IMG/VR virus record: IMGVR_UViG_3300032360_000027
Coordinates: 1-37,422 of that record
Source: a virus
Length of the DNA stretch: 37,422 nucleotides
Direction: 5' to 3' (one strand)
Position 1 is the stretch's first letter. Each line of letters begins with the position of its first letter. Position numbers and translations under genes: made by a program. This document shows positions 6,596 to 14,439 of this stretch, in pieces. A model generated the notes under the pieces. The model saw nothing but the letters and a program-made list of their open reading frames with translations. It was not told where the DNA came from and searched no databases.

Positions 6596-8223
6596 CCGAC
6601 GTAGTTATTATAGGATCCAACTTAAGCGGGTCCATGCTCGCCTCCATTTTGGCTAAAAATGGAGTCGATGTAACTATCGTCGACCCGAAGACTCACCCTA
6701 AATTCACTATAGGAGAAGCCACCACTCCGGACTCTAGCTGCAGATTCAGAATAGTTGGAGAAAAATATGGTATACCAGAGATCTCATACCTGTCCAACTT
6801 TCATGACTTAAAAAATAAAGTAAGCGAAAACTGCGGAGTCAAAAGGTCTTTCAGCTTTCTGCATCACCAAGAAGGCAACATCCATTCCCCAGAAAAAACA
6901 CATCAATTTCCCGGCCCAGACAATAAGGTCTTTGGTCCAGATTGTCATTTTCTCAGACAGGACGTGGACTATTTTTTATTTCGCACAGCAGTAAAATACG
7001 GAGCCAAGGCCCAGAACTCAGAAATAAGCTCCATCAAATTCAACAAAGATAAAGTCAGGGTGTCCTGCTTCGGCGGAACAAATATTACCTGTTCATACGT
7101 ATTTGATACGTCTGGAAAAGACTCAAGACTAGCGACCAGATTTGGCCTTAGAAAATGGAATGAGTTCGACACGAATTCCAGAAGTATCTTTACTCACATG
7201 ACAGGAGTAAAGAATCTTAACACCTCAGGCTCTTGGCCTTTCGACTTCAAATCCCTATACGGAGCCAAGGTCCCATTTTCCCAGAGCACCCTTCATCACG
7301 TCTTCGAGAATGGGTGGTTCTGGGTTATACCATTTAGTAAAAAGAACGACATGACCAGCGTTGGTCTGGTATTAAATAGATCTCGCTATTGCCCGCCTTT
7401 TAAGTCTCCAGAAAAAGAGTTCGCCTCTTACGTAAAAAAATTTCCAACAATAAGAGAACAATTCGAAGACGCTAAAGTCGTCCAAAAATGGATATCCACA
7501 GGTAGACTCCAGTACTCTAGCGAAAAGATTTTTGGTAATAGATTTTGTCTCTCCGCTAATTCTGCTGGCTTTATCGACCCCCTTTATTCCTCTGGGCTAC
7601 ACTTGGCAACTATAATGGTTGACTTACTAGCTGAAGAGCTACTAAGCGCAATTAAGGATAACGATTTTGACACGCATAGGTTCCAACATATAGAGGACAC
7701 CATGAAGGCTTCCTTCACTCATTACGATGAGATGATTAGCAACTCGTTTTCTTCTTTTCCTCATTATGATTTATGGGATGCTTGGTTTAGGGTGTGGGCT
7801 AGCGGTAATTTCTTAGGTACGGTTTCTAATATAAACTTATTACTCAACTACTTTCAAAGCGAAAATAAAAAATACCTTTTCAGAACATCTAAATCACCTT
7901 ATAATATACCACTAGGGATAGAACTGAAAGAACACAGGCAGCCCTTCTCTGAAGCCCTGCTCCTTATGGATCAATTTAAATACCAAAAAAAACCCAAGGA
8001 AGAGACAAGGAAATCTATTTTAAACGTGATAAAAAACCACGAACTTATCCCTTCCTATTTTGAATGGCACAAACCAACCAAGAGATGCACCCCAGAGTTC
8101 GGTTTTACGGGGTTCGTCAGGCTCTACCTTTGGGCACGAATGAATGCCACGGAGAAAACAAGACGGGAGCTTTTTTCTTATAACCCCCTAAGCAGCTTTT
8201 TAAATAATTATGTCAACAGCTAA
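6583..8223 (+). CDS. Flavin-dependent tryptophan halogenase-like protein
   Basis: 546 residues, in the 500-550 range of the family. An N-terminal FAD-binding strand-helix reads VVIIGSNLSGSMLAS, followed by VTIVDP and FTIGEATTP, where halogenases have the GES/T segment. The diagnostic WxWxIP motif is present as GWFWVIPF (residues 244-251). A later segment, SANSAGFIDPLYSSGLHLAT, matches the conserved 'G.iDPl.ssG' flavin-site motif. The family uses FADH2, chloride or bromide and oxygen to halogenate tryptophan or other aromatics; the flavin reductase partner is not in the window. Related genes occur in aquatic phages with unknown substrate. It may instead be a monooxygenase-like relative. It overlaps the neighbours on both sides (13 and 14 bases), so it is transcribed with the primase and nuclease. 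Confidence 0.82.
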   Translation: MERLTDVVIIGSNLSGSMLASILAKNGVDVTIVDPKTHPKFTIGEATTPDSSCRFRIVGEKYGIPEISYLSNFHDLKNKVSENCGVKRSFSFLHHQEGNIHSPEKTHQFPGPDNKVFGPDCHFLRQDVDYFLFRTAVKYGAKAQNSEISSIKFNKDKVRVSCFGGTNITCSYVFDTSGKDSRLATRFGLRKWNEFDTNSRSIFTHMTGVKNLNTSGSWPFDFKSLYGAKVPFSQSTLHHVFENGWFWVIPFSKKNDMTSVGLVLNRSRYCPPFKSPEKEFASYVKKFPTIREQFEDAKVVQKWISTGRLQYSSEKIFGNRFCLSANSAGFIDPLYSSGLHLATIMVDLLAEELLSAIKDNDFDTHRFQHIEDTMKASFTHYDEMISNSFSSFPHYDLWDAWFRVWASGNFLGTVSNINLLLNYFQSENKKYLFRTSKSPYNIPLGIELKEHRQPFSEALLLMDQFKYQKKPKEETRKSILNVIKNHELIPSYFEWHKPTKRCTPEFGFTGFVRLYLWARMNATEKTRRELFSYNPLSSFLNNYVNS

Positions 8224-9226
8224 AGATAAATTCCTATCCGCTTCCAGAATAAAGACTCTGGAAACCTGCAGTTGGGTATACTGGTGCAAATACCACCTTC
8301 ACCTTCCTGACAGATCTAATTCTGGAGCCCTTAGGGGGACAGTCTGCCATAGTGTTTTCGAATTCCTCTTGAGGAGTAAGCATAGGAAGCACTACGACGC
8401 CATTCTTAAGGCGGACTCAATTGAGGGCTCCGAAGCTGTGGTAAGATATATACATTCATATCTACGCAAATGCGACATCGAGAATTTTGGTAATGAAACC
8501 TACCAAGAGAACTATGACCTCATAGACGACATGATCGTTGTAGGTCTCAAAAATGATTTTTTTGGCGACGAATCACTGATAGACGGCACCCCTTACATAG
8601 AGAAACCCGAGCAAGAATTTGAAATAACTAATAGAAAACCAAAATACAAAATAAGAGGCTTTATAGATAAACCTATACAGTACAAAGACAAGAAAGAAAT
8701 AAGAATAGTCGACTATAAATCAAGCAAATATAAATTCAGAGGGGACGATCTAACTTCAAATGTCCAAGCGATGATGTATTCATTAGCTTCCTTAAAACTC
8801 TGGCCCAAACTTAAGCCGGTGGTAGAATTTTTATTCCTGAGGTTCCCGAGGCAACCCGTGCAGCGATTAGAGTTCTCGAAAGAACAGCTTAAAGGCTTTG
8901 AGCATTATCTCGAGCAAGTATACGAGGTAATAAATAACTTCTCGGAAAAGGATTCAGCTTCCAACTTTGCAATCGATGGCGGCTGGAAGACCAAATGGAT
9001 GTGCGGTCCCACCAAAAGCGGATGGGAATGCCCACTTAAGCACCCGTATGAATATTATGTATTAAAAAATAACAGAGGCAAAATCATAAAGTCCTCACTC
9101 GAAAATGATTTAGTCACCGAGAAAAAGGGGCAGAAAATAGAAAAACTTAAGTATGATGGCTGCCCCAAGTTCAATAGCTCCGGAGGGAACGAGGAGTCGC
9201 TCCAAGATGATCCGTTTGATTGGTAA
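8210..9226 (+). CDS. Cas4/RecB-like PD-(D/E)XK nuclease with probable Fe-S cluster
   Basis: 338 residues. The start LSASRIKTLETCSWVYWCKY is the usual beginning of RecB/AddB/Cas4 nuclease domains. The active site shows GFIDKP (Asp153), VDYKSS (Asp168, Lys170) and QAMMYSLA. Cys20 near the N-terminus together with Cys265, Cys274 and Cys318 near the C-terminus fit the split four-cysteine 4Fe-4S arrangement of Cas4-type nucleases; Cys26 is an extra. It would be a 5' or 3' end-processing exonuclease supplying ssDNA for RecA or the annealing protein. No CRISPR genes are near, so a spacer-acquisition role is not supported. The last six residues are acidic and aromatic (DDPFDW), resembling the tips used to bind partner proteins. 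Confidence 0.8.
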   Translation: MSTAKDKFLSASRIKTLETCSWVYWCKYHLHLPDRSNSGALRGTVCHSVFEFLLRSKHRKHYDAILKADSIEGSEAVVRYIHSYLRKCDIENFGNETYQENYDLIDDMIVVGLKNDFFGDESLIDGTPYIEKPEQEFEITNRKPKYKIRGFIDKPIQYKDKKEIRIVDYKSSKYKFRGDDLTSNVQAMMYSLASLKLWPKLKPVVEFLFLRFPRQPVQRLEFSKEQLKGFEHYLEQVYEVINNFSEKDSASNFAIDGGWKTKWMCGPTKSGWECPLKHPYEYYVLKNNRGKIIKSSLENDLVTEKKGQKIEKLKYDGCPKFNSSGGNEESLQDDPFDW

Positions 9227-9229
9227 TAC
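9221..9229 (+). promoter_or_regulatory. Possible extended -10 promoter before the glycosyltransferase gene
   Basis: TGGTAATAC (TGN plus TAATAC at 9224-9229) ends 5 bases before ATG 9235. No -35 box is evident. It overlaps the stop of the nuclease gene. The weak match means it may be chance. Confidence 0.3.
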
Positions 9230-9234
9230 TGTTA

Positions 9235-9945
9235 ATGAATAACTATGGATACTTGTATTGTCTATACTCTGAAGATGGACAGAAAAATGACTATTTTGAT
9301 AAGGAACTAATCCCATCGTTTAGTTCTCTTAAATTAACTGTACCTACCGCAAGCGTGTCTCTTTATACCAATATTAAGTTTGATAATGATGAAGGATTCG
9401 ATCATGTTATATATGACGAACACATTGATAAAAGACATATAGCAAAAGCTCACGCCTTGCTAAAGAGTCCCTATGATAGGACTATATTTTTGGATACAGA
9501 TACGATTATACATAGAGATATAATCAACGACATCTTTAAGGTGTTAGATGAATTTAATTTCACTGTAGTATACGGGGGAGCTTTCGGTGCTGGCACAATT
9601 TATCCAGACTTTAATACGGGATTGATTGGAGTAGCAAACAATAATGAGACCAAAACAATACTCAATGAATGGGTGCGATTGTTCGAAGAAACTCCGCGGG
9701 CCTTGCGAATGCCCCGCTGCAGCGGCGGATCGTTGAAGGATCAATGGTCTTTTAGGGAGGTATTCATGAAGAACAAGAAAATGTTCCATATACTTCCAAC
9801 TTATTTTATGTATAGGTGGCACATAATGAAGCAATACCCGCGCCATGCAGTGTTAACTCATGATCGATCAGCTAAGGATGGATTAACATACAGAAATAAC
9901 GTTACTAAAAAGATAATTAATACTTATGTAAGAGACCATTTATGA
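9235..9945 (+). CDS. GT-A-fold glycosyltransferase (GT8-like)
   Basis: 236 residues from ATG 9235; a TTG at 9220 would extend it by five residues into the previous gene's stop. Key features are HALLKSPYDRTIFLDTDTIIHRDI, with the Asp-x-Asp metal and nucleotide-sugar motif (FLDTDT), then FNTGLIGV and a C-terminal HDRSAKDG segment. These are typical of nucleotide-sugar transferases of the GT8 kind. It would transfer a sugar from a nucleotide donor to an unknown acceptor: phage DNA, virion protein or host glycan. It stands alone between the nuclease gene and the polymerase piece, with 43 bases before the next start. Its third-base usage looks more A/T-rich than its neighbours, which hints at separate acquisition, but this was judged by eye. 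Confidence 0.75.
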   Translation: MNNYGYLYCLYSEDGQKNDYFDKELIPSFSSLKLTVPTASVSLYTNIKFDNDEGFDHVIYDEHIDKRHIAKAHALLKSPYDRTIFLDTDTIIHRDIINDIFKVLDEFNFTVVYGGAFGAGTIYPDFNTGLIGVANNNETKTILNEWVRLFEETPRALRMPRCSGGSLKDQWSFREVFMKNKKMFHILPTYFMYRWHIMKQYPRHAVLTHDRSAKDGLTYRNNVTKKIINTYVRDHL

Positions 9946-9953
9946 AATTTTTG

Positions 9954-9982
9954 TTGACTTCATTCCAGTATGATGCTATGGT
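9954..9982 (+). promoter_or_regulatory. Sigma-70-type promoter for the PHP-domain gene, predicted leaderless
   Basis: TTGACT at 9954-9959, a 17-base spacer, TATGGT at 9977-9982, then 6 bases to ATG 9989. It fills the 43-base gap after the glycosyltransferase gene. The -10 box is weaker than in the other examples. Confidence 0.65.
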
Positions 9983-9988
9983 TAGAAC

Positions 9989-10744
9989 ATGAAAGTATTA
10001 CCTCTGTTTAAGAGTCACTATTCCTTAGGCAGAAGCATTCTCACTCTCGAAGAAGACTCCTCGATGAAGGGCGGCCCCCGTTCAATCGTTGACATCTGTA
10101 AGGAGAACGATATAGATAAGCCCCTTCTTGTTGAAGATAGCATGGGCGGATTTCTTCAGGCTTATACGAATTTTTCTAATTTAAAAATAAATTTCATCTT
10201 TGGTCTTCGAATCACCTTTTGCCCAGACATAACTATCAAAGATGAAGAGTCTCTGAATCAAAGCTCTAAATATATAATTCTTTCCAAAAACTCTTCCGGC
10301 TACAAGAGGCTCATTAAAATTTATAGCTGCGCCGCCAAAGAAGGTTTCTACTATAACCCCCGTATGGATTTTGAAAATCTAAAGAAGTTTTGGTCCAACA
10401 AAGATCTGATGCTTGCCGTACCGTTCTACGATTCCTTTATCTATAAAAATTTATTAACATACAACGCCTGCGTTCCAGACTTTAGCTTCTCTGAGCCAGT
10501 TTTTTTTACTGAAGAGAATACGCTGCCCTTCGACGACCTAGTTCAACAAAAAGTAGAAGAATACTGCGATGGCAAGTTCGAAATAAGAAAAGCTAAAAGC
10601 ATTTTCTACGAAAAGAAAAAGGACTTCAAGTCTTATCTTACTTTCAGGTGCATCAACAACAGGAGCACGTTAAACAAACCGCAGTTCGATCATATGTGTA
10701 GCGACGAATTCTGTGTGGAAGAATGGATTAAGAGCAATGCATAA
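9989..10744 (+). CDS. dnaE: DNA polymerase III alpha, N-terminal PHP-domain fragment as a separate gene
   Basis: 251 residues that align by eye with the first ~250 of bacterial DnaE: an opening Leu-Phe-Lys-Ser-His-Tyr-Ser-Leu in place of the usual His-x-His motif, VEDSMGGFLQAY for 'LTDHGNl.ga', FIFGLRITF for 'piiG.E.yv', YIILSKNSSGYKRLIKI, and EGFYYNPRMD. It ends with the SYLTFRCINNRSTLNKPQF stretch that in DnaE precedes the palm. The metal-binding His residues are largely lost, so a PHP nuclease or pyrophosphatase activity is unlikely; a structural role with the polymerase core is more likely. The catalytic remainder is encoded 3.7 kb downstream at 14423. The ORF has its own promoter and ends in an ATGCATAA overlap with the oxygenase gene. 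No intein or splice signal was found at the end. Confidence 0.78.
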   Translation: MKVLPLFKSHYSLGRSILTLEEDSSMKGGPRSIVDICKENDIDKPLLVEDSMGGFLQAYTNFSNLKINFIFGLRITFCPDITIKDEESLNQSSKYIILSKNSSGYKRLIKIYSCAAKEGFYYNPRMDFENLKKFWSNKDLMLAVPFYDSFIYKNLLTYNACVPDFSFSEPVFFTEENTLPFDDLVQQKVEEYCDGKFEIRKAKSIFYEKKKDFKSYLTFRCINNRSTLNKPQFDHMCSDEFCVEEWIKSNA

Positions 10745-11396
10745 TAAGCCAATCAATAGAGAGCTTATGTCTCCTGATGAATGCGAAGAAATCGTAAAAG
10801 AAATTTACGAGCTAGAAAAGTATTGGACCAAAAGAAGCTCTGTCCAATATACTCTAGGTCTAGCGTCGTATATGGATTGTGGTTTAGAAACGAGAGACTA
10901 CTTTAACCCCACAAAGCTACACAACAATAACCAGATACTGCAAGCACGTTTTTCTGACCTCTACGAGCAGCTAGCCTTTTTTCTTGGGGACCTACTCGGC
11001 ACTAGAGCGTACCTTTATGACAAAGCTGCATATCCGGGATTCCATATATATCCCCCGTCAACACTATGGACGGGAGACACATTTAATCTTGCCGCTATTC
11101 ATAAAGACATACAATTTAAAGATGTATTCCCAGAAGAAAAATGTACCAAGGAAAATCTAACCTCATTCACCCTCTCCTTGAGGCTTCCAGAGGAACAAAG
11201 CGGTAGCGGCATGAACATATGGCCTAACGGCAAAAAAGAAAAAAAAGAATTCATCAAGTATAAGGAGGGTTGCATAGCCGTACACAGTGGTCTAACCACC
11301 CACCAAGCGGTCATAGGAAGCTGCCTTAAACGCCCTAGGATCACCCTACAGGGCCACGGATTCACAACCAAGGGTGAAACACTACTTTATTGGTAA
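10737..11396 (+). CDS. 2-oxoglutarate/Fe(II)-dependent oxygenase-like protein
   Basis: 219 residues from ATG 10737, which overlaps the PHP gene stop; GTG 10713 is possible but less likely. The facial triad is visible: HKD (His122, Asp124) in AAIHKDIQF and the distal His189 in LTTHQAV, followed by Arg201 in RITLQGHG, the expected 2-oxoglutarate-binding residue. Spacing suits prolyl-hydroxylase-like or PhyH-like double-stranded beta-helix enzymes. It would hydroxylate a protein, nucleic-acid base or small molecule; nothing in the sequence fixes the substrate. Such genes are common in aquatic tailed phages. It lies between the two polymerase pieces, just before the exonuclease. The final residues are Leu-Tyr-Trp. 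Confidence 0.7.
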   Translation: MHNKPINRELMSPDECEEIVKEIYELEKYWTKRSSVQYTLGLASYMDCGLETRDYFNPTKLHNNNQILQARFSDLYEQLAFFLGDLLGTRAYLYDKAAYPGFHIYPPSTLWTGDTFNLAAIHKDIQFKDVFPEEKCTKENLTSFTLSLRLPEEQSGSGMNIWPNGKKEKKEFIKYKEGCIAVHSGLTTHQAVIGSCLKRPRITLQGHGFTTKGETLLYW

Positions 11397-11397
11397 T

Positions 11398-12036
11398 ATG
11401 GACAACAAACTACTGAGATTCAATAACAAAAAAACCATAGTCTTAGTTGACTTTGAGACGGAAAATCTTTGCCTGCATGGTGAGGAAAACCTGCCTTGGC
11501 AGGCCGCAATGATTCTATCTTCGGGTGGAAACTTGATAAACCATAAGAACTTTTATGTTAAATGGCATCGAGAGCTTAAAGTAAGCAAGGAAGCGGCAAG
11601 AATAACTAGGTTCAGCCCCACGGAACACAAGAAAAAAGCCTTACCAATAGAAGACATATTCCCCACCATGAAGGACTGGTTCGACAAGGCGGATTACATC
11701 TTAGGCCACAACATACTCGGTTTTGATATCTACTTGATGAGATATATCTACTCTTACATGGGGGAAGACTACAGGCCCCTAATGCCCAAAATCATAGACA
11801 CTATGTGTGTAGCCAAAGGCATCAAGTATGGTATCTTTTATAAACCAGAAGAGGATTTCCTAGAGTATCAATACAAGATTTTACATACAAGAAGGAAGGG
11901 AGTTAGGACCAGTTTAGTTTATCTAGGTAAAGAGTTTAAAATTGAACACAACTATGACAAATGTCACGACGCCATAGTTGACTTAGAATTAAATCTAAAA
12001 GTCTGGAATCAGTTGAAGTATCAGATCGAGCTTTAA
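11398..12036 (+). CDS. dnaQ: DnaQ-type 3'-5' exonuclease (DEDDh)
   Basis: 212 residues from ATG 11398; an in-frame GTG at 11374 would overlap the oxygenase gene. Exo I is VLVDFETEN (Asp18, Glu20), Exo II is ILGHNILGFDIYLMR, and Exo III is HDAIVDLEL with the His-x4-Asp of the DEDDh group. It is the likely proofreading partner (epsilon role) of the split polymerase III alpha, since its gene lies between the two alpha pieces. A general DNA-repair or RNase role is an alternative. Its stop TAA overlaps the stop of the convergent structural gene in the palindrome TTAA at 12033-12036, leaving no space for a terminator. Confidence 0.86.
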   Translation: MDNKLLRFNNKKTIVLVDFETENLCLHGEENLPWQAAMILSSGGNLINHKNFYVKWHRELKVSKEAARITRFSPTEHKKKALPIEDIFPTMKDWFDKADYILGHNILGFDIYLMRYIYSYMGEDYRPLMPKIIDTMCVAKGIKYGIFYKPEEDFLEYQYKILHTRRKGVRTSLVYLGKEFKIEHNYDKCHDAIVDLELNLKVWNQLKYQIEL

Positions 12037-13649
12037 GGGTAATCCGACCCCTTTATGATGGCTGAACCGTGGGCGTTATAGGAAACCGCAGAGCTACTGT
12101 CGTATTCCAAGGCTTTTCCAGCGTACCCACCACGCGAGGCCGAGATGGATGATATGCTCATCACTGGGATATCTATTAGCTCACCACCATACGGACTAGA
12201 GATTGTCTTACCCGGATAACTATAGTTGCCGCCACGGCTCCCGTAGCTTCCACCAGCAACCCCATTGCTATGACTTCCGAACACAGAGTCCGCGCTGGAT
12301 CCATCCACGTTACTATTGAGAAGCACCGTACAATCGTCTCCCCCTTGGTAGTTGCCCTTGAAATCTTCTAAGGTGGGCTTGCCAGCGCTAAAGGAGTTGG
12401 TCGCCCCATCCCCTCCGGCCTCAAGCCCTCCTTCGCTTGCTCCATCAGTAGAGATCAACGCGTTTCTTGCGTTATGCGAGAACACAGTAGACCCCTTCAC
12501 TGTTATTGCTTTCGTTACGTAGTCTTTTGAAAACGGTTGAGAAGCCCAATAAATACCGAGCCATGTACCGTTGACATTCCAAGAATAATTTTCTAAATTT
12601 TGAGCTTTTGTCGTTAAGACTCCTGCGTGTTCGTCGTCATCGACTGATGATTTCGGCCCAGAAGCATCCTCCTCGTAATATGTCCTGCTTCCCAGAGTGT
12701 CTGTTTCTAGTCCGTTTATTTCAAATTTTTGAACCTTCTCTGCTTCAAAACATTGCGGCGTTAAGACGCTTTGGTCCAAGGCTAATGATATTATTTTGTA
12801 ATCATTTGATATTTTTTCCAGTGGGAGCTCGCTGCTCGAAGAAAACTCATCAAAATCCCCCGCTTCTCCATATGGAGCCCCTCCTCCTCCAGCGCCTCCG
12901 TTTCCGAAGTCCATTACCATCCAGCCCTCTCTGATTGGTGTCCCATTTAACCCTCCATAAGTGGTGGAACCCCCTAAGGAAACCAAAAATGGCCCGCCTG
13001 TTTGCTCTATGTAATTCATGTAGGCTCTTACCATAGGCAAGCCCGCTGCTCCTCCACCGCCTCCTCCCCATATATTTCCATGATTGTGTATGGACACGTT
13101 TGTGTCTTGAATTTTTATTGCGGTTCCCCCGTTCTCTCCGTGAACATCATGTATCTCGTCCCATTTAAACGGACCTTTTGAATCACTAAGCGCGGCGCGA
13201 AGAGGCGAATAAGCTTTCCCTCCTTTTCCTCCCCTTCCAGCAATCGTGCCGTAGTTGTTTATAACCACAGTTGTTCCCTCTCCAAAGTTCGCTATGTATA
13301 ACGCGGGTGAATAGTCGTCCTTTCCATCTCTTTCTCCCAGTATAACCGCGGATGAATTTATATTTAAAATAATTGAAAACGGATAGATTGAAAGAAGCTC
13401 TTCGGAATATGCTGTTTGCTCGCTAGCTAGCTGTTTTAAGCTCAATGAGGTGTGAACTCCGGCCTCTACTGTAAGCGTTATGTTTATTTCTATAGCTCCC
13501 TCCGGTAAATGAACAAGCTCCCAGCCCGTGTTTGTCTTTTGAAATACCTGTTTGGCTTTTTGCCAAGAACCATCGTGTTTTATGTGCCAAAATCTAGCCT
13601 TTGAGAATCCATCCCCATGCTTCTTGTAGGTTTTCCTAAGTAAGTCCAT
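12033..13649 (-). CDS. Glycine-rich tail fibre / adhesin-like protein
   Basis: 538 residues on the minus strand, starting one codon boundary after the stop of the upstream structural gene (TAAATG). Residues ~15-50 contain two short Trp motifs (ARFWHIKHDGSWQKAK, FQKTNTGWELVH) of the kind that begin many phage fibre proteins. Next comes a beta-rich part (INITLTVEAGVHTSLSL). The centre and end carry glycine tracts (GRGGKGGKAY, WGGGGGGAAG, GNGGAGGGGAPYG, SEGGLEAGGDGA, GSYGSRGG) separated by Asn- and Ser-rich loops. This recalls the polyglycine-helix distal adhesins (gp38 type) that bind host receptors; that link is inference. It sits on the strand opposite to replication genes and lies between the two polymerase pieces. 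It ends convergently with the exonuclease gene. The exact place in the virion is not known. Confidence 0.72.
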   Translation of the reverse strand: MDLLRKTYKKHGDGFSKARFWHIKHDGSWQKAKQVFQKTNTGWELVHLPEGAIEINITLTVEAGVHTSLSLKQLASEQTAYSEELLSIYPFSIILNINSSAVILGERDGKDDYSPALYIANFGEGTTVVINNYGTIAGRGGKGGKAYSPLRAALSDSKGPFKWDEIHDVHGENGGTAIKIQDTNVSIHNHGNIWGGGGGGAAGLPMVRAYMNYIEQTGGPFLVSLGGSTTYGGLNGTPIREGWMVMDFGNGGAGGGGAPYGEAGDFDEFSSSSELPLEKISNDYKIISLALDQSVLTPQCFEAEKVQKFEINGLETDTLGSRTYYEEDASGPKSSVDDDEHAGVLTTKAQNLENYSWNVNGTWLGIYWASQPFSKDYVTKAITVKGSTVFSHNARNALISTDGASEGGLEAGGDGATNSFSAGKPTLEDFKGNYQGGDDCTVLLNSNVDGSSADSVFGSHSNGVAGGSYGSRGGNYSYPGKTISSPYGGELIDIPVMSISSISASRGGYAGKALEYDSSSAVSYNAHGSAIIKGSDYP

Positions 13650-14063
13650 TTAAATCACGAACCATAGGTCGCCCTCTTTACCGCTTGCTGTCGCTGGGTT
13701 ATCGGCGCTTACCCAATGCTGGGCGTAGGCCCCATTATACACGCTTGCGCCCTCGCCCTCGGTTTTCACCAAAACTTCATCATAATATGCTATGTCCCCA
13801 AGGTCCAGTATCCCAGCGCTTGGTTCCACATTAATGCCCCTAGCTCTCCCCACTCGCACAGGCACGTTTGACGGAGAGTAGAACCCGGCATCATTGTTCA
13901 GGGCTGAGGTCTCTATCTCTGGAGCAAGTGAGTCAGCTAGGACCGCCGCTCTTGTATGAAGATATAGACCAGAAGTGGTATTATACGTAATAAAATCGCC
14001 ATCCTGAGGCGGATCAAATTCGCCGCTTTTTACCCTAACTAGATTAACTTTACTGAGTGCCAT
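13650..14063 (-). CDS. Small virion structural / fibre-connector-like protein
   Basis: 137 residues from the minus-strand ATG at 14063 (MALSKVNLVRVKSGEF); an ATG at 14096 would add 11 residues but lies upstream of the -10 box. Segments such as GDFITYNTTSGLYLHTRA, SGILDLGDIAYYDEV and the ending SGKEGDLWFVI are of the kind found in phage tail fibres and neck appendage proteins (the 'GD.W..' ending is frequent there). It is transcribed with the glycine-rich adhesin gene, whose ATG follows its stop directly. It could be an attachment or trimerisation partner. No signal peptide or membrane segment is present. Function within the virion is inference. Confidence 0.6.
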   Translation of the reverse strand: MALSKVNLVRVKSGEFDPPQDGDFITYNTTSGLYLHTRAAVLADSLAPEIETSALNNDAGFYSPSNVPVRVGRARGINVEPSAGILDLGDIAYYDEVLVKTEGEGASVYNGAYAQHWVSADNPATASGKEGDLWFVI

Positions 14064-14069
14064 GTTACT

Positions 14070-14075
14070 ATTATA
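14070..14075 (-). promoter_or_regulatory. -10 box (TATAAT) for the minus-strand structural genes
   Basis: Perfect TATAAT on the minus strand, ending 6 bases before ATG 14063, the same geometry as the plus-strand promoters. No convincing -35 hexamer is found 16-18 bases upstream, so it may depend on an activator. With the plus-strand promoter at 14110-14138 it makes a divergent promoter region of about 80 bases. Confidence 0.55.
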
Positions 14076-14109
14076 GTAAAAATTACACTGTTTCACACCA
14101 AAAATATGT

Positions 14110-14138
14110 TTGACTATGTGGCAGAACTGGGTTATTAT
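14110..14138 (+). promoter_or_regulatory. Sigma-70-type promoter for the polymerase-core operon, predicted leaderless
   Basis: TTGACT at 14110-14115, a 17-base spacer and TATTAT at 14133-14138. Seven bases later is ATG 14146. The TTG inside the -35 box is in frame with the downstream gene but would not be in the transcript, so ATG 14146 is the preferred start. Confidence 0.75.
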
Positions 14139-14145
14139 CTTAATT

Positions 14146-14439
14146 ATGAGTTCAATGGACTACGTGTTTGACCTAGCAGACAAGCTTGAAGAGAATAACA
14201 TTCAGTATGTTATGACCACCTTGAGACCCGGTGAAAAAGTAGACAAAATAGACGTTTATTATTCAATTACAGACCAGCTATCAAGAAAAGAATTAGCCAC
14301 GGTACTGGGAAAAATTTCCCAAGACCTCCTGAACAAAACAGACGAAGAGATTCAAAAAGAACGCACAATTACACCAGAAGATTATGAAGCTGACGACGAA
14401 GCAGAAGACGATTTCTTTAAAGATGACTCGGAAGACTAA
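14146..14439 (+). CDS. Small acidic protein of unknown function, before polymerase core
   Basis: 97 residues from ATG 14146. Not recognised. The first ~65 residues (MDYVFDLADKLEENNIQYVM, KIDVYYSITDQLSRKELATVLGKI) look like a small alpha/beta or helical domain. The last ~30 are strongly acidic (DYEADDEAEDDFFKDDSED), with Phe residues set among Asp and Glu like an ssDNA-binding-protein tip. The gene overlaps the polymerase-core gene by 17 bases, so the products are probably made together. It could be a polymerase accessory or bridging peptide, but this rests on position only. Confidence 0.65.
   Translation: MSSMDYVFDLADKLEENNIQYVMTTLRPGEKVDKIDVYYSITDQLSRKELATVLGKISQDLLNKTDEEIQKERTITPEDYEADDEAEDDFFKDDSED

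Noticed and set aside
1127-8212. Shared TTTTAAATARTTATG sequence around the starts at 1142 and 8210, resembling a T4 late promoter
   Set aside because: Only two cases, both A/T-rich ends of upstream coding sequences, and not an exact TATAAATA; chance is sufficient.
8210-9226. A CRISPR adaptation role for the Cas4-like nuclease
   Set aside because: No cas1, cas2 or repeat-spacer array is in the window; phage Cas4/RecB-like nucleases usually act in replication and recombination.
14110-14112. TTG 14110 as the start of the acidic protein
   Set aside because: It forms the first bases of a TTGACT -35 box; the -10 box at 14133-14138 places transcription start near ATG 14146.
10744-14423. Intein or intron as the cause of the polymerase split
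   Set aside because: No intein splice-block residues at the ends of either chain, no homing endonuclease, and the interval holds complete unrelated genes on both strands.
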